DNA of 64,000 bases from Bradyrhizobium erythrophlei (GTDB taxonomy: Bacteria > Pseudomonadota > Alphaproteobacteria > Rhizobiales > Xanthobacteraceae), in contig NZ_LT670817.1 of assembly GCF_900129425.1 (NCBI RefSeq), positions 6,138,001 through 6,202,000 on the forward strand, in the 5' to 3' direction. Under the pieces are notes generated by a model. The model had not been told where the DNA came from. It made no database searches and saw only the letters and a program-made list of their open reading frames with translations. The translations under genes and the position numbers were made by a program. Shown one piece after another: positions 25,848 to 34,440 of the stretch; positions within the stretch are counted from its first letter, which is position 1, and each line of letters starts with the position of its first letter.

Positions 25848-25964
25848 AAAAACGCCGCCCTCAGGCGGGTACTGGCCTGTTTCCACCCTAGATTTTACGT
25901 TGGCAGTGGCCTAGTTTGGGGCACCGTAGAGCTACTGGCACGCGACTCGACCTGTAATGCAGTG

Positions 25965-26204
25965 ATGGACGAACACCCGCGCGCCCCTCGCCGCCGCACG
26001 CTCAAGGCCGGAACGATAGAGTTCGGTGGCGGTGGAATTGACTGCACCGTTCGCAACATTTCAGAGACGGGGGCGGCACTCGAAGTTAATACGCCGCTGT
26101 TCATCCCCGACCGCTTCACGTTGTTTGTGCCGACCGAGCAATTGAAACGGCGATGCCGGGTTGTCTGGCGCAAGGAAAAACGGATCGGTGTGACGTTCGA
26201 TTGA
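25965..26204 (+). CDS. Single-domain PilZ protein
   Basis: The protein has 79 residues, about one PilZ domain. The c-di-GMP motif is visible as a basic cluster (PRRRTLKAG) and NISETGAALEV, matching RxxxR and D/NxSxxG. The ending RCRVVWRKEKRIGVTF is the usual last strand. It should bind cyclic di-GMP in the cytoplasm and act through a partner. ATG at 25965 directly follows an in-frame GTG. A strong terminator overlaps the stop codon, so the unit ends here. Confidence 0.85.
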   Translation: MDEHPRAPRRRTLKAGTIEFGGGGIDCTVRNISETGAALEVNTPLFIPDRFTLFVPTEQLKRRCRVVWRKEKRIGVTFD

Positions 26205-26229
26205 GGCCGCCTCAGTTGGCGGCCTCTTT
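26203..26229 (+). terminator. Rho-independent terminator of the PilZ gene
   Basis: GAGGCCGCC (26203-26211) pairs perfectly with GGCGGCCTC (26218-26226) around a 6-base loop, followed by TTT. The stem begins inside the TGA stop codon of the PilZ gene, an unusually compact arrangement. Confidence 0.85.
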
Positions 26230-26277
26230 CATTTGCAGGCCGCCCAGCGCCGTCCCGTGGTGCGCCCGGCAGGCGCA

Positions 26278-26610
26278 ATGTCGAAATGGCCCTGGAAAGC
26301 AGGGCCGCAAGTGTCATCGGTACTCGTCCGTGACATGCCCAAATCGCCGGAGCACACGCTTATCGTTGAATTTGCCGATCTCGAAATCTGTCGTGCGGAC
26401 GAACGCTATAGCGCCAGCATGGCCAAATACCTTCCAAAGCCCCTGCGCGCGTTCGATTGCCGCGGCGGGGCTCGCGCACTCAACGGGTTCACCAGCGGCA
26501 ATCCCGCCATCGACGAAATCGAAAGGCAACGCCACGAAAACAGTGATTTCCGCCATAGGTCACCGCTTTGCTTGCAGGGACAACCGAATGGCCAAGGCTC
26601 AAGAATTTGA
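26278..26610 (+). CDS. Possible small unknown protein
   Basis: The frame encodes 110 residues starting MSKWPWKAGPQVSSVLVRDM. The first 80 residues have coding-like third-position GC and a plausible mixed composition (EHTLIVEFADLEICRADERY); the end is less convincing. The ribosome site is weak (AGGCG). A second frame from ATG 26588 (75 residues, MAKAQEFELKPWPPDVGK) overlaps its end and is also undecided. No family recognised. The following 250 bases up to the zinc-ribbon gene hold nothing else I can support. Confidence 0.35.
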   Translation: MSKWPWKAGPQVSSVLVRDMPKSPEHTLIVEFADLEICRADERYSASMAKYLPKPLRAFDCRGGARALNGFTSGNPAIDEIERQRHENSDFRHRSPLCLQGQPNGQGSRI

Positions 26611-26860
26611 ACTCAAACCGTGGCCGCCCGATGTCGGCAAGTCGGGGGGCCTCATCCACCACCCCGGCACAGGGCGGCGGCGCGGATTGATTCGTACACT
26701 GCGCCGCGTCAGGTACACGGAAAATTCTCGTTTCTGGCCTGTCTCGATCCTCCGGTGGGCCCAATTTGATCCTGAGAAGGGATCGCGAAGAGGTGTTCCG
26801 CACAGGAAACGCTAACGGCCTCCGTAGAACTACGGAGGTGGCGATGCTATCCTTTCGGCC

Positions 26861-27046
26861 ATGAGAAAATCCGACGTCATCTGTCCTGAATGCAGCGCCG
26901 GCTACCGTCGCGTTGAATTGACCTCGAAACCGGGGACCAAGGGCGAGTTCCATTGCCTGGTCTGTGGCCATCTGCTCGAGGTTTTCGACGGATCAACCGA
27001 AGTTGCGCTACGCCTCACGGTCCAGCCTGAGAAGATATTCGAGTAA
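26861..27046 (+). CDS. Small zinc-ribbon-like protein
   Basis: The protein has 61 residues with two Cys pairs, CPEC at residues 8-11 and CLVC at 32-35, spaced as a zinc ribbon. The context GYRRVELTSKPGTKGEFHC and GHLLEVFDGS is recognisable from small Bradyrhizobium proteins of unknown role. It is soluble. Such ribbons often bind nucleic acid or protein; no partner is evident from the neighbours. Confidence 0.75.
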   Translation: MRKSDVICPECSAGYRRVELTSKPGTKGEFHCLVCGHLLEVFDGSTEVALRLTVQPEKIFE

Positions 27047-27143
27047 GGCCGATCCGGGACCTTTTGATTTGCTGTCATCGGACCTTGGCATATTTCGTGC
27101 AGACTTGAACTGCCGGGATTTAAGGACCCGACCGCGGAAATAA

Positions 27144-27183
27144 CAACGCCGCCGGGCGATCATACTCCGCTCCGGCGGCGTTG
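27144..27183. terminator. Hairpin, likely bidirectional terminator
   Basis: CAACGCCGCCGG (27144-27155) is the exact reverse complement of CCGGCGGCGTTG (27172-27183), with a 16-base loop. It lies about 100 bases after the zinc-ribbon gene. The T-run is poor, so it may be a terminator or an RNA-stabilising hairpin. Confidence 0.6.
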
Positions 27184-27381
27184 TGCATTTGGCGAATGGC
27201 AAAAGAAACGGCCAGTTCGGGATTAACTTCCTGTTTTTTTGGAGTGGCCCGTTTTGAGGCCGCGGGTGGCCCAATTCGAAGATCCGCTATTCGTGCAGCG
27301 CTATGTTCGCAGGCGGACATACAGGGCAGTCAATTGATGGGTAAAATATTAGGCTGGCAACCTTTGCGTGGAGAATTTGAT

Positions 27382-27573
27382 ATGGACGACGCCGAATATT
27401 GCCGACTTCAGGCCCAAGAATGCCGTCGCTTGCTGGGCATGCCGCAAAGCCAGGCGCGGACCCAACTCCTGAGAAATCTCTGCCAGAGTTGGGTCAGGGT
27501 TGCCAATCAAGCCGAGCTGTACCGCGATATCGTGAGGCATGAGAGCAGATCAGGCAGCGGCAAGGCTGCTTAG
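27382..27573 (+). CDS. Small soluble helical protein of unknown function
   Basis: The protein has 63 residues: MDDAEYCRLQAQECRRLLGM, then a second helix with LLRNLCQSWVRVANQAELY. The pattern (Y-x-x-Q-A-x-E-C-R-R-L, then W-x-x-x-A-x-Q-A-E) is a common small family in Bradyrhizobium, where I know it only as hypothetical. ATG at 27382 has GGAG about 9 bases upstream; open frame upstream is not conserved. Two helices suggest a hairpin or coiled-coil. Confidence 0.72.
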   Translation: MDDAEYCRLQAQECRRLLGMPQSQARTQLLRNLCQSWVRVANQAELYRDIVRHESRSGSGKAA

Positions 27574-27695
27574 CTGGCGGCCTCTTTTACTTTCGACTTT
27601 GCCGGACTTCCTGACCAGCCCGCTGAATGCCCTGGCCGCCGTGATTCCGTTAGACGAAGAAACGGCCCCAGCGCTGCGCCCCGCCGAGGCCGCCC

Positions 27696-27809
27696 GTGTC
27701 GAACCTCGACTGGGTGGTCTGCCAGCCAATGTCCGCACCTCTGAAAGTTTATGCCGGGTTTACCGATTCGTCCCGACCGAATTTGCAGTACCAGATCAGA
27801 CAACGGTAG
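27696..27809 (+). CDS. Candidate 37-residue protein
   Basis: A GTG start at 27696 has GAGG 6 bases upstream. The frame begins with residues SNLDWVVCQPMSAPLKVYAG after the initiator and ends at TAG 27807-27809, one base before a terminator stem. The same stop-next-to-terminator layout is seen at the PilZ gene. The composition is plausible but the frame is short and no family is recognised. Confidence 0.35.
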   Translation: MSNLDWVVCQPMSAPLKVYAGFTDSSRPNLQYQIRQR

Positions 27810-27834
27810 AGCCGCCCGAGTTGGCGGCTTTTTT
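27810..27834 (+). terminator. Rho-independent terminator
   Basis: AGCCGCC pairs with GGCGGCT around a CGAGTT loop and is followed by a run of six T. Its loop and downstream sequence (GTTGGCGGC then TTTTCATTTC) closely resemble the PilZ-gene terminator 1.6 kb upstream. Confidence 0.8.
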
Positions 27835-28005
27835 CATTTCGGTCGCCGACGCTTCCGGATGATGGGCCCGCGCACCCCGGGTCATTTTCAACAGCGTCAC
27901 ATCACCCGCTGCCTCAGCGTGGCGCCCATGCTGCACGCGCTCAAAGTAGCACGTGCACGTTCGGCGATGGGCGTTCTCATTTTGCTGTTTGAACATACCG
28001 CCCTC

Positions 28006-28025
28006 TTTAGACTAGCCAGTCTAAA
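28006..28025. promoter_or_regulatory. TetR-type inverted repeat
   Basis: TTTAGACT and AGTCTAAA are perfect 8-base inverted arms separated by AGCC. This is the size and form of TetR-family operators. It lies about 515 bases upstream of the porin and next to no intact regulator gene in the window. Confidence 0.5.
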
Positions 28026-28484
28026 TTCCTCAAAGCGCGGACTCAGCGCCGCGTTGGAATTGAGCACCTTTATCGTGCAGGCAGCGACGCACACGCCCAT
28101 CAATGCCCGCGTAGCGTATTGAAGCGTGTGCTCGACCTCCTTCGCATTCTGCGATCGATGACGGCGTGAACGAGACGGCTTCAGCAATTTGCATGGCTGG
28201 TCCGCAGAGGATTTCGCCCGACAACGATCATTCTTCACACTGCCGTAACAATGAACGGCCGCCGCGCCGCGCTTGCACTCGCGGAGTGTGGGCTCGCGCA
28301 ACGTTTTCATCGGAAAACGCTGCGGAAAGAGAATCAACACACGCCAAAATTTTTCAGAAACAATTCTCAGCATGGATGCTCTGCGCGCACGTTCGCATCG
28401 ACGTTCTATCGATCAACCGAGACTCACGTAAATTTCATTGGCGTCGAGCGGTGCGCTCGGCGAAAGGGCCTGCGTTGGCGCTCC

Positions 28485-28529
28485 ACTGAGCGCGGAATAA
28501 CTGAGCGCGAGATAACTGAGCGCGGATAA
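28485..28529 (+). repeat. Three 15-base tandem repeats in the porin leader
   Basis: Three consecutive units read ACTGAGCGCGGAATA, ACTGAGCGCGAGATA and ACTGAGCGCGGATAA, ending 12 bases before the GTG start of the porin. They probably lie in the untranslated leader and could vary in copy number. Confidence 0.8.
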
Positions 28530-28541
28530 CGGGGCTAACTT

Positions 28542-29984
28542 GTGAAGAACTTCGGAACGATTCTTTTGTCATCCACGGCGGTGATCGCACTCTGCGGCGC
28601 GGCACACGCGGCGGATTTGCCTGTATACACCAAAGCCCCTGCGGCGCCGCTCGCGCCGGCGTCGTGCACCAACGCGGAGCAATTCATCACTACCGATTGC
28701 CTGCTGAGCTACTATGGCATCACCGTGTACGGCACGGTCGACATCGGCGGCGGGTATGAAAGCCATGGCACGCCGTTCAATTCGAGTATCATTACCGGCG
28801 TCGAAGAACTCGTGCAGAAGAACAGCAATAAGCCCCTGTGGCTTCTCACGCCTGGCGGCATGTCTCAATCGAACATTGGCATCAAGGGAAACGAATCCAT
28901 CACACCTGGATTGAATTTCGTCTTTGATCTGAATTTCGGCTTCGACCCTTATTCCATGACCGCGGCCAACGGCCCGAATTCTCTTCTTGAGAACAACGGC
29001 GTGCCGCTCGCCTCCCAATCGTCGAACGCCGACTCGAGCCGGGCTGGCCAGTTTTACAACACAGTCGGTTATGCGGGCCTCAGCTCACTGACCTGGGGCA
29101 CCCTGACCGTTGGCCGGCAAAACTCGCTTGAGCTCGACGGCGTAAATGCTTACGACCCGATGGGCGGTTCCTATGCTTTCTCGGTGATCGGCTGGCAGGG
29201 AACGGCCGTTGGCGGCGGCGATACTGAAGACGCCAGAATTTCGACGTCGGTGAAATATCGCGCTGATGTCGGCGACAACTTGTTCCGGGTAGGGGCCATG
29301 GCGCAGATCGGCGGCTATGACCAGAACAACGCAACACAAGGCGAATACGGGGTCCAGATCGGAAAGGATTTTGACCTCGGCGCTTCCGGCCGGTTCTCCC
29401 TCGACGGCATCTGGACCTACGACAAGGGCGCAGTGAAATCGACAGCGCTGGCCGCAGGTTCGCCGGCGTTTGCAGCAAATCCAGACACCCTGGGAGCCAC
29501 TATTTCCGACGACGAGAGTGTGATGCTGCTGGCGAAATACACTTACCAGAAGCTCAAATTGTACGGCGGCTACGAATTCATCTCGTTCGCAAATCCAAGC
29601 TCTCCCTTGACCTCGGGCTTTACCGACATTGCCGGGATCCCGGTCCTCTTCAGCAATATTTCCCAGGCCAGCTTCGTCAACGACGAGCATTTGCAAGTCA
29701 TGTGGACCGGCGCGAGATATGCCTTCACCAGTACGCTGGATGCCGGCGTCGCTTACTACCACTATGATCAGAACAGCTACGGCAAGACATTCTGCACCAA
29801 TACCTTGGCGTCAACCTGCGCCGGCACGCTGGACGCGGTTTCGATCAACGTCGATTGGCAGTTCGCCAAGAAGTTCGACGCCTACGCCGGCTTCATGTAT
29901 TCGCAAGTCCACAATGGACTGGCGAACGGCTACCTCTACACGAACAATTTCGCTCCCACGGCCGGACTTCGTTTCCGGTTCTGA
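28542..29984 (+). CDS. Outer-membrane porin of rhizobial type
   Basis: The protein has 480 residues. A signal peptide (KNFGTILLSSTAVIALCGA, cleavage AHA-AD) is followed by a beta-rich mature protein: YYGITVYGTVDIGGGYESHG as first strand, loops rich in Asn/Ser/Gly, and a final strand ending in AGLRFRF with C-terminal Phe, the outer-membrane insertion signal. It should form a trimeric diffusion pore. The start is GTG at 28542, preceded by the tandem-repeat leader. It is closer to Bradyrhizobium substrate-type porins than to OmpA-like Omp31 proteins. Confidence 0.88.
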   Translation: MKNFGTILLSSTAVIALCGAAHAADLPVYTKAPAAPLAPASCTNAEQFITTDCLLSYYGITVYGTVDIGGGYESHGTPFNSSIITGVEELVQKNSNKPLWLLTPGGMSQSNIGIKGNESITPGLNFVFDLNFGFDPYSMTAANGPNSLLENNGVPLASQSSNADSSRAGQFYNTVGYAGLSSLTWGTLTVGRQNSLELDGVNAYDPMGGSYAFSVIGWQGTAVGGGDTEDARISTSVKYRADVGDNLFRVGAMAQIGGYDQNNATQGEYGVQIGKDFDLGASGRFSLDGIWTYDKGAVKSTALAAGSPAFAANPDTLGATISDDESVMLLAKYTYQKLKLYGGYEFISFANPSSPLTSGFTDIAGIPVLFSNISQASFVNDEHLQVMWTGARYAFTSTLDAGVAYYHYDQNSYGKTFCTNTLASTCAGTLDAVSINVDWQFAKKFDAYAGFMYSQVHNGLANGYLYTNNFAPTAGLRFRF

Positions 29985-30071
29985 AGGCCCGACGCAGCCT
30001 TAAGTTACGGAGTGAAGCGGCACGAAACGCGTGGGGCACCCGTTCCTGCGTCGCGCGTCCTCCGCCAAACA

Positions 30072-30114
30072 GAGGCGAGCATCGAAAAGGCTCGATGCTC
30101 GCCTCGAAATTTTT
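30072..30114 (+). terminator. Strong rho-independent terminator of the porin
   Basis: A perfect 14-base stem (GAGGCGAGCATCGA against TCGATGCTCGCCTC) with a 6-base loop is followed by a T-run at 30110-30114. It lies 88 bases after the porin stop. The remaining bases up to the MATE gene show no gene. Confidence 0.88.
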
Positions 30115-30371
30115 CCGTTCTATGGATGGTACAGCGGCAAAGTCACGATGAGCAGCGCGGTTGTCCGTTGATGGCACCTCTGAGATATGCCGCAAAGTTC
30201 GCCATACCGCTGCTCCCAGGAGATAAGCGGTTAAGCCGCCTGCCCGACCGCCGATGATGCGATCGCATCGCGCCCGGCGCGGGCGCTGCTCCGCAGAGCC
30301 GGGACCCATTCGGACTTGGATAGATGGACAAGGCCGGGCATGACGACGGTCTCCATAGAAAGCCCAAGCAC

Positions 30372-31793
30372 TCAGCGAATGCTCTCTTCGGAAATGGTTT
30401 CTTCGGCCACTTTTGCCACTTGCCTGCTTTCTTCCGTCAGCAAGGTGGCTTTCCAGCCGCCTTGCGCGAACCAGCACGCCGAGACGATCGCGACCGCAAT
30501 CGTGGTGACAGGAAACGACCACCACAGGCCCGACGCCTGCAGGCTGGTGTGCTTGGAGAGAACGTAGGCCAGTGGAAACTGCAACATGAACTGGGAGACC
30601 AGCGCGATCACCATCGCCGCCAGCATGTTTCCGGACGCACGGAAGGCGGAAACCACGCACAACTGCACGCCGATGCCGCCCCACGCCAGGCACATGACGC
30701 GAATGAACTGAGCGCCCTCGGCGATGACGTCGGGCGCGCGCGGCACGAAGAACGCCACCAGGGCCGGTGCAAAGATGTAGGCCATGATTCCCACGACCGA
30801 GAGAATGCCGAAGCTGGCGCTGGCGCCCAGCACCGTCACGCGCGCCGCGCGCTGGATATTTCCCGCCCCCATGTTCTGGCTGACCAGCGTTGAAACGGCT
30901 TGCGACATTCCCATCGCGGGGATGGTGACGAATTGCAGGATGTTCGATCCGACGCCATAGCCGGCCAGTGTCACCGTGCCGAAACTCGCCACCAGAAACG
31001 ACAGCAGCATCGGTCCAAGGCCCCGCGTCGACAATTCGATCGATCCGGGCAAGCCCAGGAAGAACGCGCGCCGGATATAGACCGGGTCGGGACGAAAGCC
31101 CCGCCACGACAGTTGAATGCCATGACGGCCGCGCAGGAAAATGATGATCCCGAGCAAAGCCGCGAGCCCCTGGGTGGTCAGCGTCGCCAGCGCCGCGCCC
31201 ATCACGCCCAGCGGCGGCAGCGGTCCGAGGCCGAAGATGAACAGGGGATCGAGCAGAAAATTCAGCACCACGGTTCCCAGCACGATCAGCAGTGGCATCC
31301 TGGTTTCGCCGACGCCGCGCATCAGCGCCTGGAACATGGCGTAGATGAAGATGAAGATGATGCCGACAAAGGACACCCGCATGAAACCGAGCGCGCCGCT
31401 GTAGACATCCGGTGCGACGCCCAGCAGATCGAGCAGCGACGGCGCGAGCGCATAGCCTGCCGCGCCCAGGACAGCCGACGTGATCGTGACCATCATCATG
31501 GTCTGCGCCGCGACATGATTGACCAGGTCCCGGCGGCCGGCGCCCATGTATTGCGCGGACAGCGTCGCGCCGGCGATGCCGAGACCCGCTCCGAGCGCGA
31601 TCACCAGGAAGGTTACGGGAAAGCTGACCGACACGGCGGCCACCGCGGCTGCGCCCAACCGCCCGACCCAGAACGCGTCGGTCAACTGGTAGCCGGTCTG
31701 CAAGAGGTTGCCGAGGATGATCGGGATCGCGAGTCGGATCAGCGCGTTACCGATCGGTCCCTCGAGGAATAATTTTTGGCGGGCATGCGGCAT
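30372..31793 (-). CDS. MATE-family multidrug efflux transporter
   Basis: The protein has about 473 residues and 12 membrane segments in two related halves. Family features are LEGPIGNALIRLAIPIILGN at the start, the first-half QTGYQLTDAFWVGRLGAAAVAAV, ALMRGVGETRMPLLI, and the second-half GLPGSIELSTRGLGPMLLSF and VSTLVSQNMGAGN. It should export cationic drugs or metabolites in exchange for Na+ or H+. ATG at 31793 is chosen by the family start; no good ribosome site is seen. It faces a small membrane-protein gene divergently. Confidence 0.9.
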   Translation of the reverse strand: MPHARQKLFLEGPIGNALIRLAIPIILGNLLQTGYQLTDAFWVGRLGAAAVAAVSVSFPVTFLVIALGAGLGIAGATLSAQYMGAGRRDLVNHVAAQTMMMVTITSAVLGAAGYALAPSLLDLLGVAPDVYSGALGFMRVSFVGIIFIFIYAMFQALMRGVGETRMPLLIVLGTVVLNFLLDPLFIFGLGPLPPLGVMGAALATLTTQGLAALLGIIIFLRGRHGIQLSWRGFRPDPVYIRRAFFLGLPGSIELSTRGLGPMLLSFLVASFGTVTLAGYGVGSNILQFVTIPAMGMSQAVSTLVSQNMGAGNIQRAARVTVLGASASFGILSVVGIMAYIFAPALVAFFVPRAPDVIAEGAQFIRVMCLAWGGIGVQLCVVSAFRASGNMLAAMVIALVSQFMLQFPLAYVLSKHTSLQASGLWWSFPVTTIAVAIVSACWFAQGGWKATLLTEESRQVAKVAEETISEESIR

Positions 31794-31971
31794 GTCGTCG
31801 GCGTTCTGTCTGTTCGCGACGAGCGGCGCAAGTCGAAATGTTCGAAGTCCGGGTCGCAAGTCTGCCGCAATCAGTTGGCGGAACTTTGCCCGCTCCGTGT
31901 TCGCGGGGAGACCGCGGCCGGGAACAATCTCGCGGAGGGCGGCGTTTTCCCTGCTTAATGGGAGCCTGCGG

Positions 31972-32196
31972 ATGGCGGACAATCAGGATCGAAAAGCCCC
32001 GGTCGGTGGCAGGACGCTGGCCATCATCGTTGGTGCAATCCTCGTGGTATTTATCATCCTCGTCTGGGGACCGTGGAACGTGACGCATGTCGCGAGCAAT
32101 CCCGGACCGAGCGGAATACCGGGATCGACAACAATAGAACCGGCCCCGCCGCCTGCGGACGGTCCTTCCGAGTCAACCACGGGATCGGCGCGCTGA
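31972..32196 (+). CDS. Small single-pass membrane protein
   Basis: The protein has 74 residues: a short polar start (MADNQDRKAPVGG), one membrane helix (TLAIIVGAILVVFIILVWGP), and a Pro/Ser/Thr-rich tail that is probably periplasmic. GGGAG lies 7 bases before the ATG. Similar small anchors occur in Bradyrhizobium; function unknown. It converges with the molybdenum hydroxylase operon with a 9-base gap. Confidence 0.75.
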   Translation: MADNQDRKAPVGGRTLAIIVGAILVVFIILVWGPWNVTHVASNPGPSGIPGSTTIEPAPPPADGPSESTTGSAR

Positions 32197-32205
32197 AGCC
32201 GATGT

Positions 32206-34440
32206 TTACGCGTCGATCGCGTCCTTGATGCGCTTGCGCGTCAGCGGCAGATTGCGCAGCCGCTTTCCGGTGGCGCTGGCGATGGCGTTGGCGATCGAGG
32301 CCGCCGCCGGCCCCTGCCCGGTTTCGCCGCTGCCGAGGAAGGGCTGGCCGGGCCGGTTGATGATATGCACCTCGACGCTGTCGGGAACGGCATTGAAGCG
32401 CAGGATCGGATAGGTCTGCCAGTCGATGCTGGTGATCCTGGTATCGTCGAAGGTGACGGCTTCATACAGCGTCCAGCTCATCGACTGCATGATCGCGCCC
32501 TCGATCTGGTTGATCAGCCCGTCCGGGTTGACGACCTGGCCGCTGTCGACGGAGGCCACCACGCGCACCAGACGCGGTCGGCCGGTCTCGCGGTTGACTT
32601 CGACTTCCGTCGCAACGGCGCAATAAGCCGCCAGATTCTTGTAGCGCGCGAACGCAAAACCGAAGCCGCGCCCCTGCGGTGCTTGTTGCCCCTTCCGCCA
32701 GCCAAAACCCTGCGCCGCCTTGTTGATGACGTCGCGGCCGCGCGAATCGTCGAGATGCTTCAACCTGAATTCAACGGGATCGGCGCCGGCCGCGGATGCG
32801 AGCTCGTCCATGAAACTCTCGATCGAAAACACGTTGTGGTAGGCGCCGAGCGCCCGCATCGACGAAATCCGCACCGGCATGTCCGGCAGGAAGTGGTGCA
32901 CCACATGCGCATTGGGAAATTTGTAGAGCGGGATCGCGTTGCGGTCGCCGCCGCCTTCGGGCAATGGCAGCGGTTTCCCCGCCGGCACCGCGAACGGCTG
33001 CGCCATCTGCTGGGCCGCCAGCATCGAGCCGGCGCCGCCCGGCCGCATCGAATGGGTGTTGCTCCAGACTTCGAAATTCCAGTCGGCGATCGAACCGTTG
33101 CCGTCGAGCGAGGCCTTCAGCTTCGTCACCATCGCCGGGCCGAACGGCTCCCAGGCGTGCTCCTGCTCACGCATCCATTGCACACGCACGGGCACACCCG
33201 GCAACGCGCGCGCGATCAGCGCCGCATCGGCCGCGGCATCGTCGGCGCCGTTATGGCCGTAGCATCCGGATCCCTCGACATGGATGCAGCGAACGCTGGC
33301 CGGCGGCACGCGCAGCATCTCGGCGATGCCCTGGCGGTCAGGATAGACGCCCTGAGTGTGGGTCCAGACCGTCATGGAATCATTGACGGACTGAGCGACG
33401 GCACAGGACGGCCCGATCGAACCATGCGATTGATATGGCCGCGTAAAGGTGGCCTCGATGGTCCTGGTCCCTGATACCGACGGATTGCTCTGCTGAAAAA
33501 TGGTGTGATCTTCCGACCGCATGCTGGTGAGGACATGAAGCAGATCGTCCTGCTTCGGCAGGCTCGGCGTCTCCTTCCATTGCGCGGCAGCCGACAGCGC
33601 ATGCATCGCCTTGATCGCCTGAAATTCCCTACTGGCGGCGACGGCAAGAAAATTGCCGTCGCGGATCACTTTGACAACGCCGGGCAGTTTCTCGACCGCC
33701 GAGGTATCGCAGGCCGTGAGCTGCGCGCCGTAGCTCGGCGGGCGTACGACGCGGGCGTGCACCATGCCGGGCAGACGCATGTCCTGGACATAGGCAGCAC
33801 CTCCGGTGACTTTGGCCGGGATATCGACACGCGGGATCGGCTGGCCCATCACCTTGAACGTCGCCGGATCCTTCAGCTTCGATTTCGGCTGCGCCTGTAC
33901 GTGCAGCATGTCGGCAGCGACCAGTTCGCCATAGCCCAGGCGCCGGCCGTCGGGCGAAATCACCGCGCCGTTTTCGGTGCGCAAATTTTCGGCCGGCAGA
34001 TTGAGACGCCGCGCGGCTTCCGCGACCAGCAGCTCGCGCACCTGCGCCGCCGCGTTCTGGATCGCGGTGCCGCTGTCCTGCATGGAATGGCTGCCGGAAG
34101 TGTAGCCTTCATTGGCGGTGCGGCTTGTATCGGCCGTGATGATCGTCAAGGACTCGAAGGGAACGTCGAGCTCTTCGGCGGCGATCTGCTGAAAGGCCGT
34201 CTTGAAACCCTGGCCGAGTTCGACCTTGCCGGTGAACGCGGTAATGCGGCCGTCGGCGTCGATGCGAATCCAGGAATCGAGGAATGGCGCCGTCGCGAGG
34301 CTGCCCGGAGGCTTCGGCGCCGGCGCTGCGACCGGCGCGCTCTGGTCCTGCGCGAAGGCATCCGACAGCGAGAAACTGACGATCAGCGCACCGCCGCCCG
34401 CAAGCACGCGGCGGCGGTCGAGAATGACGGGGGCGTTCAT
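32206..34440 (-). CDS. Molybdopterin-binding (large) subunit of a xanthine-oxidase-family hydroxylase
   Basis: The protein has 744 residues. It starts with a twin-arginine leader (RRRVLAGGGALIVSFSLSDA), so the mature complex is periplasmic. KVELGQGFKTAFQQIAAEEL, FTRPYQSHGSIGPSCAVAQ and the C-terminal GSGETGQGPAAASIANAI, with the catalytic Glu, match isoquinoline 1-oxidoreductase beta and nicotinate dehydrogenase types. It hydroxylates an aromatic heterocycle or oxidises an aldehyde with water as oxygen donor. It is last in an operon with 2Fe-2S and cytochrome c genes, overlapping the former by 4 bases. Substrate unknown. Confidence 0.9.
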   Translation of the reverse strand: MNAPVILDRRRVLAGGGALIVSFSLSDAFAQDQSAPVAAPAPKPPGSLATAPFLDSWIRIDADGRITAFTGKVELGQGFKTAFQQIAAEELDVPFESLTIITADTSRTANEGYTSGSHSMQDSGTAIQNAAAQVRELLVAEAARRLNLPAENLRTENGAVISPDGRRLGYGELVAADMLHVQAQPKSKLKDPATFKVMGQPIPRVDIPAKVTGGAAYVQDMRLPGMVHARVVRPPSYGAQLTACDTSAVEKLPGVVKVIRDGNFLAVAASREFQAIKAMHALSAAAQWKETPSLPKQDDLLHVLTSMRSEDHTIFQQSNPSVSGTRTIEATFTRPYQSHGSIGPSCAVAQSVNDSMTVWTHTQGVYPDRQGIAEMLRVPPASVRCIHVEGSGCYGHNGADDAAADAALIARALPGVPVRVQWMREQEHAWEPFGPAMVTKLKASLDGNGSIADWNFEVWSNTHSMRPGGAGSMLAAQQMAQPFAVPAGKPLPLPEGGGDRNAIPLYKFPNAHVVHHFLPDMPVRISSMRALGAYHNVFSIESFMDELASAAGADPVEFRLKHLDDSRGRDVINKAAQGFGWRKGQQAPQGRGFGFAFARYKNLAAYCAVATEVEVNRETGRPRLVRVVASVDSGQVVNPDGLINQIEGAIMQSMSWTLYEAVTFDDTRITSIDWQTYPILRFNAVPDSVEVHIINRPGQPFLGSGETGQGPAAASIANAIASATGKRLRNLPLTRKRIKDAIDA

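Larger units (their letters stand above)
27574..28541. other. Region without an established gene, upstream of the porin
   Basis: Nearly 1 kb with no strong gene. It holds a candidate 37-residue frame (27696-27809), a terminator (27810-27834), a TetR-type inverted repeat (28006-28025) and three 15-base tandem repeats just before the porin start (28485-28529). The part 28030-28480 is lower in GC than its surroundings and presumably carries the porin promoter and leader. Confidence 0.5.

Noticed and set aside
26588..26815. Frame of 75 codons starting MAKAQEFELKPWPPDVGK
   Set aside because: The start looks plausible but the second half is Arg-rich noise and it overlaps another weak frame; left undecided rather than called.
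26489..26971. Minus-strand frame of 160 codons across the zinc-ribbon gene start
   Set aside because: Overlaps the supported zinc-ribbon gene and has no family features.
28166..28529. Frames running through the porin leader (ending in TEREITERG-like repeats)
   Set aside because: The repetitive ends come from the tandem DNA repeats; upstream parts lack coding composition.
30900..31772. Plus-strand frame of 290 codons opposite the MATE gene
   Set aside because: Shadow frame rich in Arg, Gln, His and Asp; the opposite strand encodes a clear 12-helix transporter.
32365..33474. Plus-strand open frame of 369 codons opposite the molybdenum hydroxylase
   Set aside because: Shadow of the large subunit gene, with Arg/His/Asp bias and no ribosome site.
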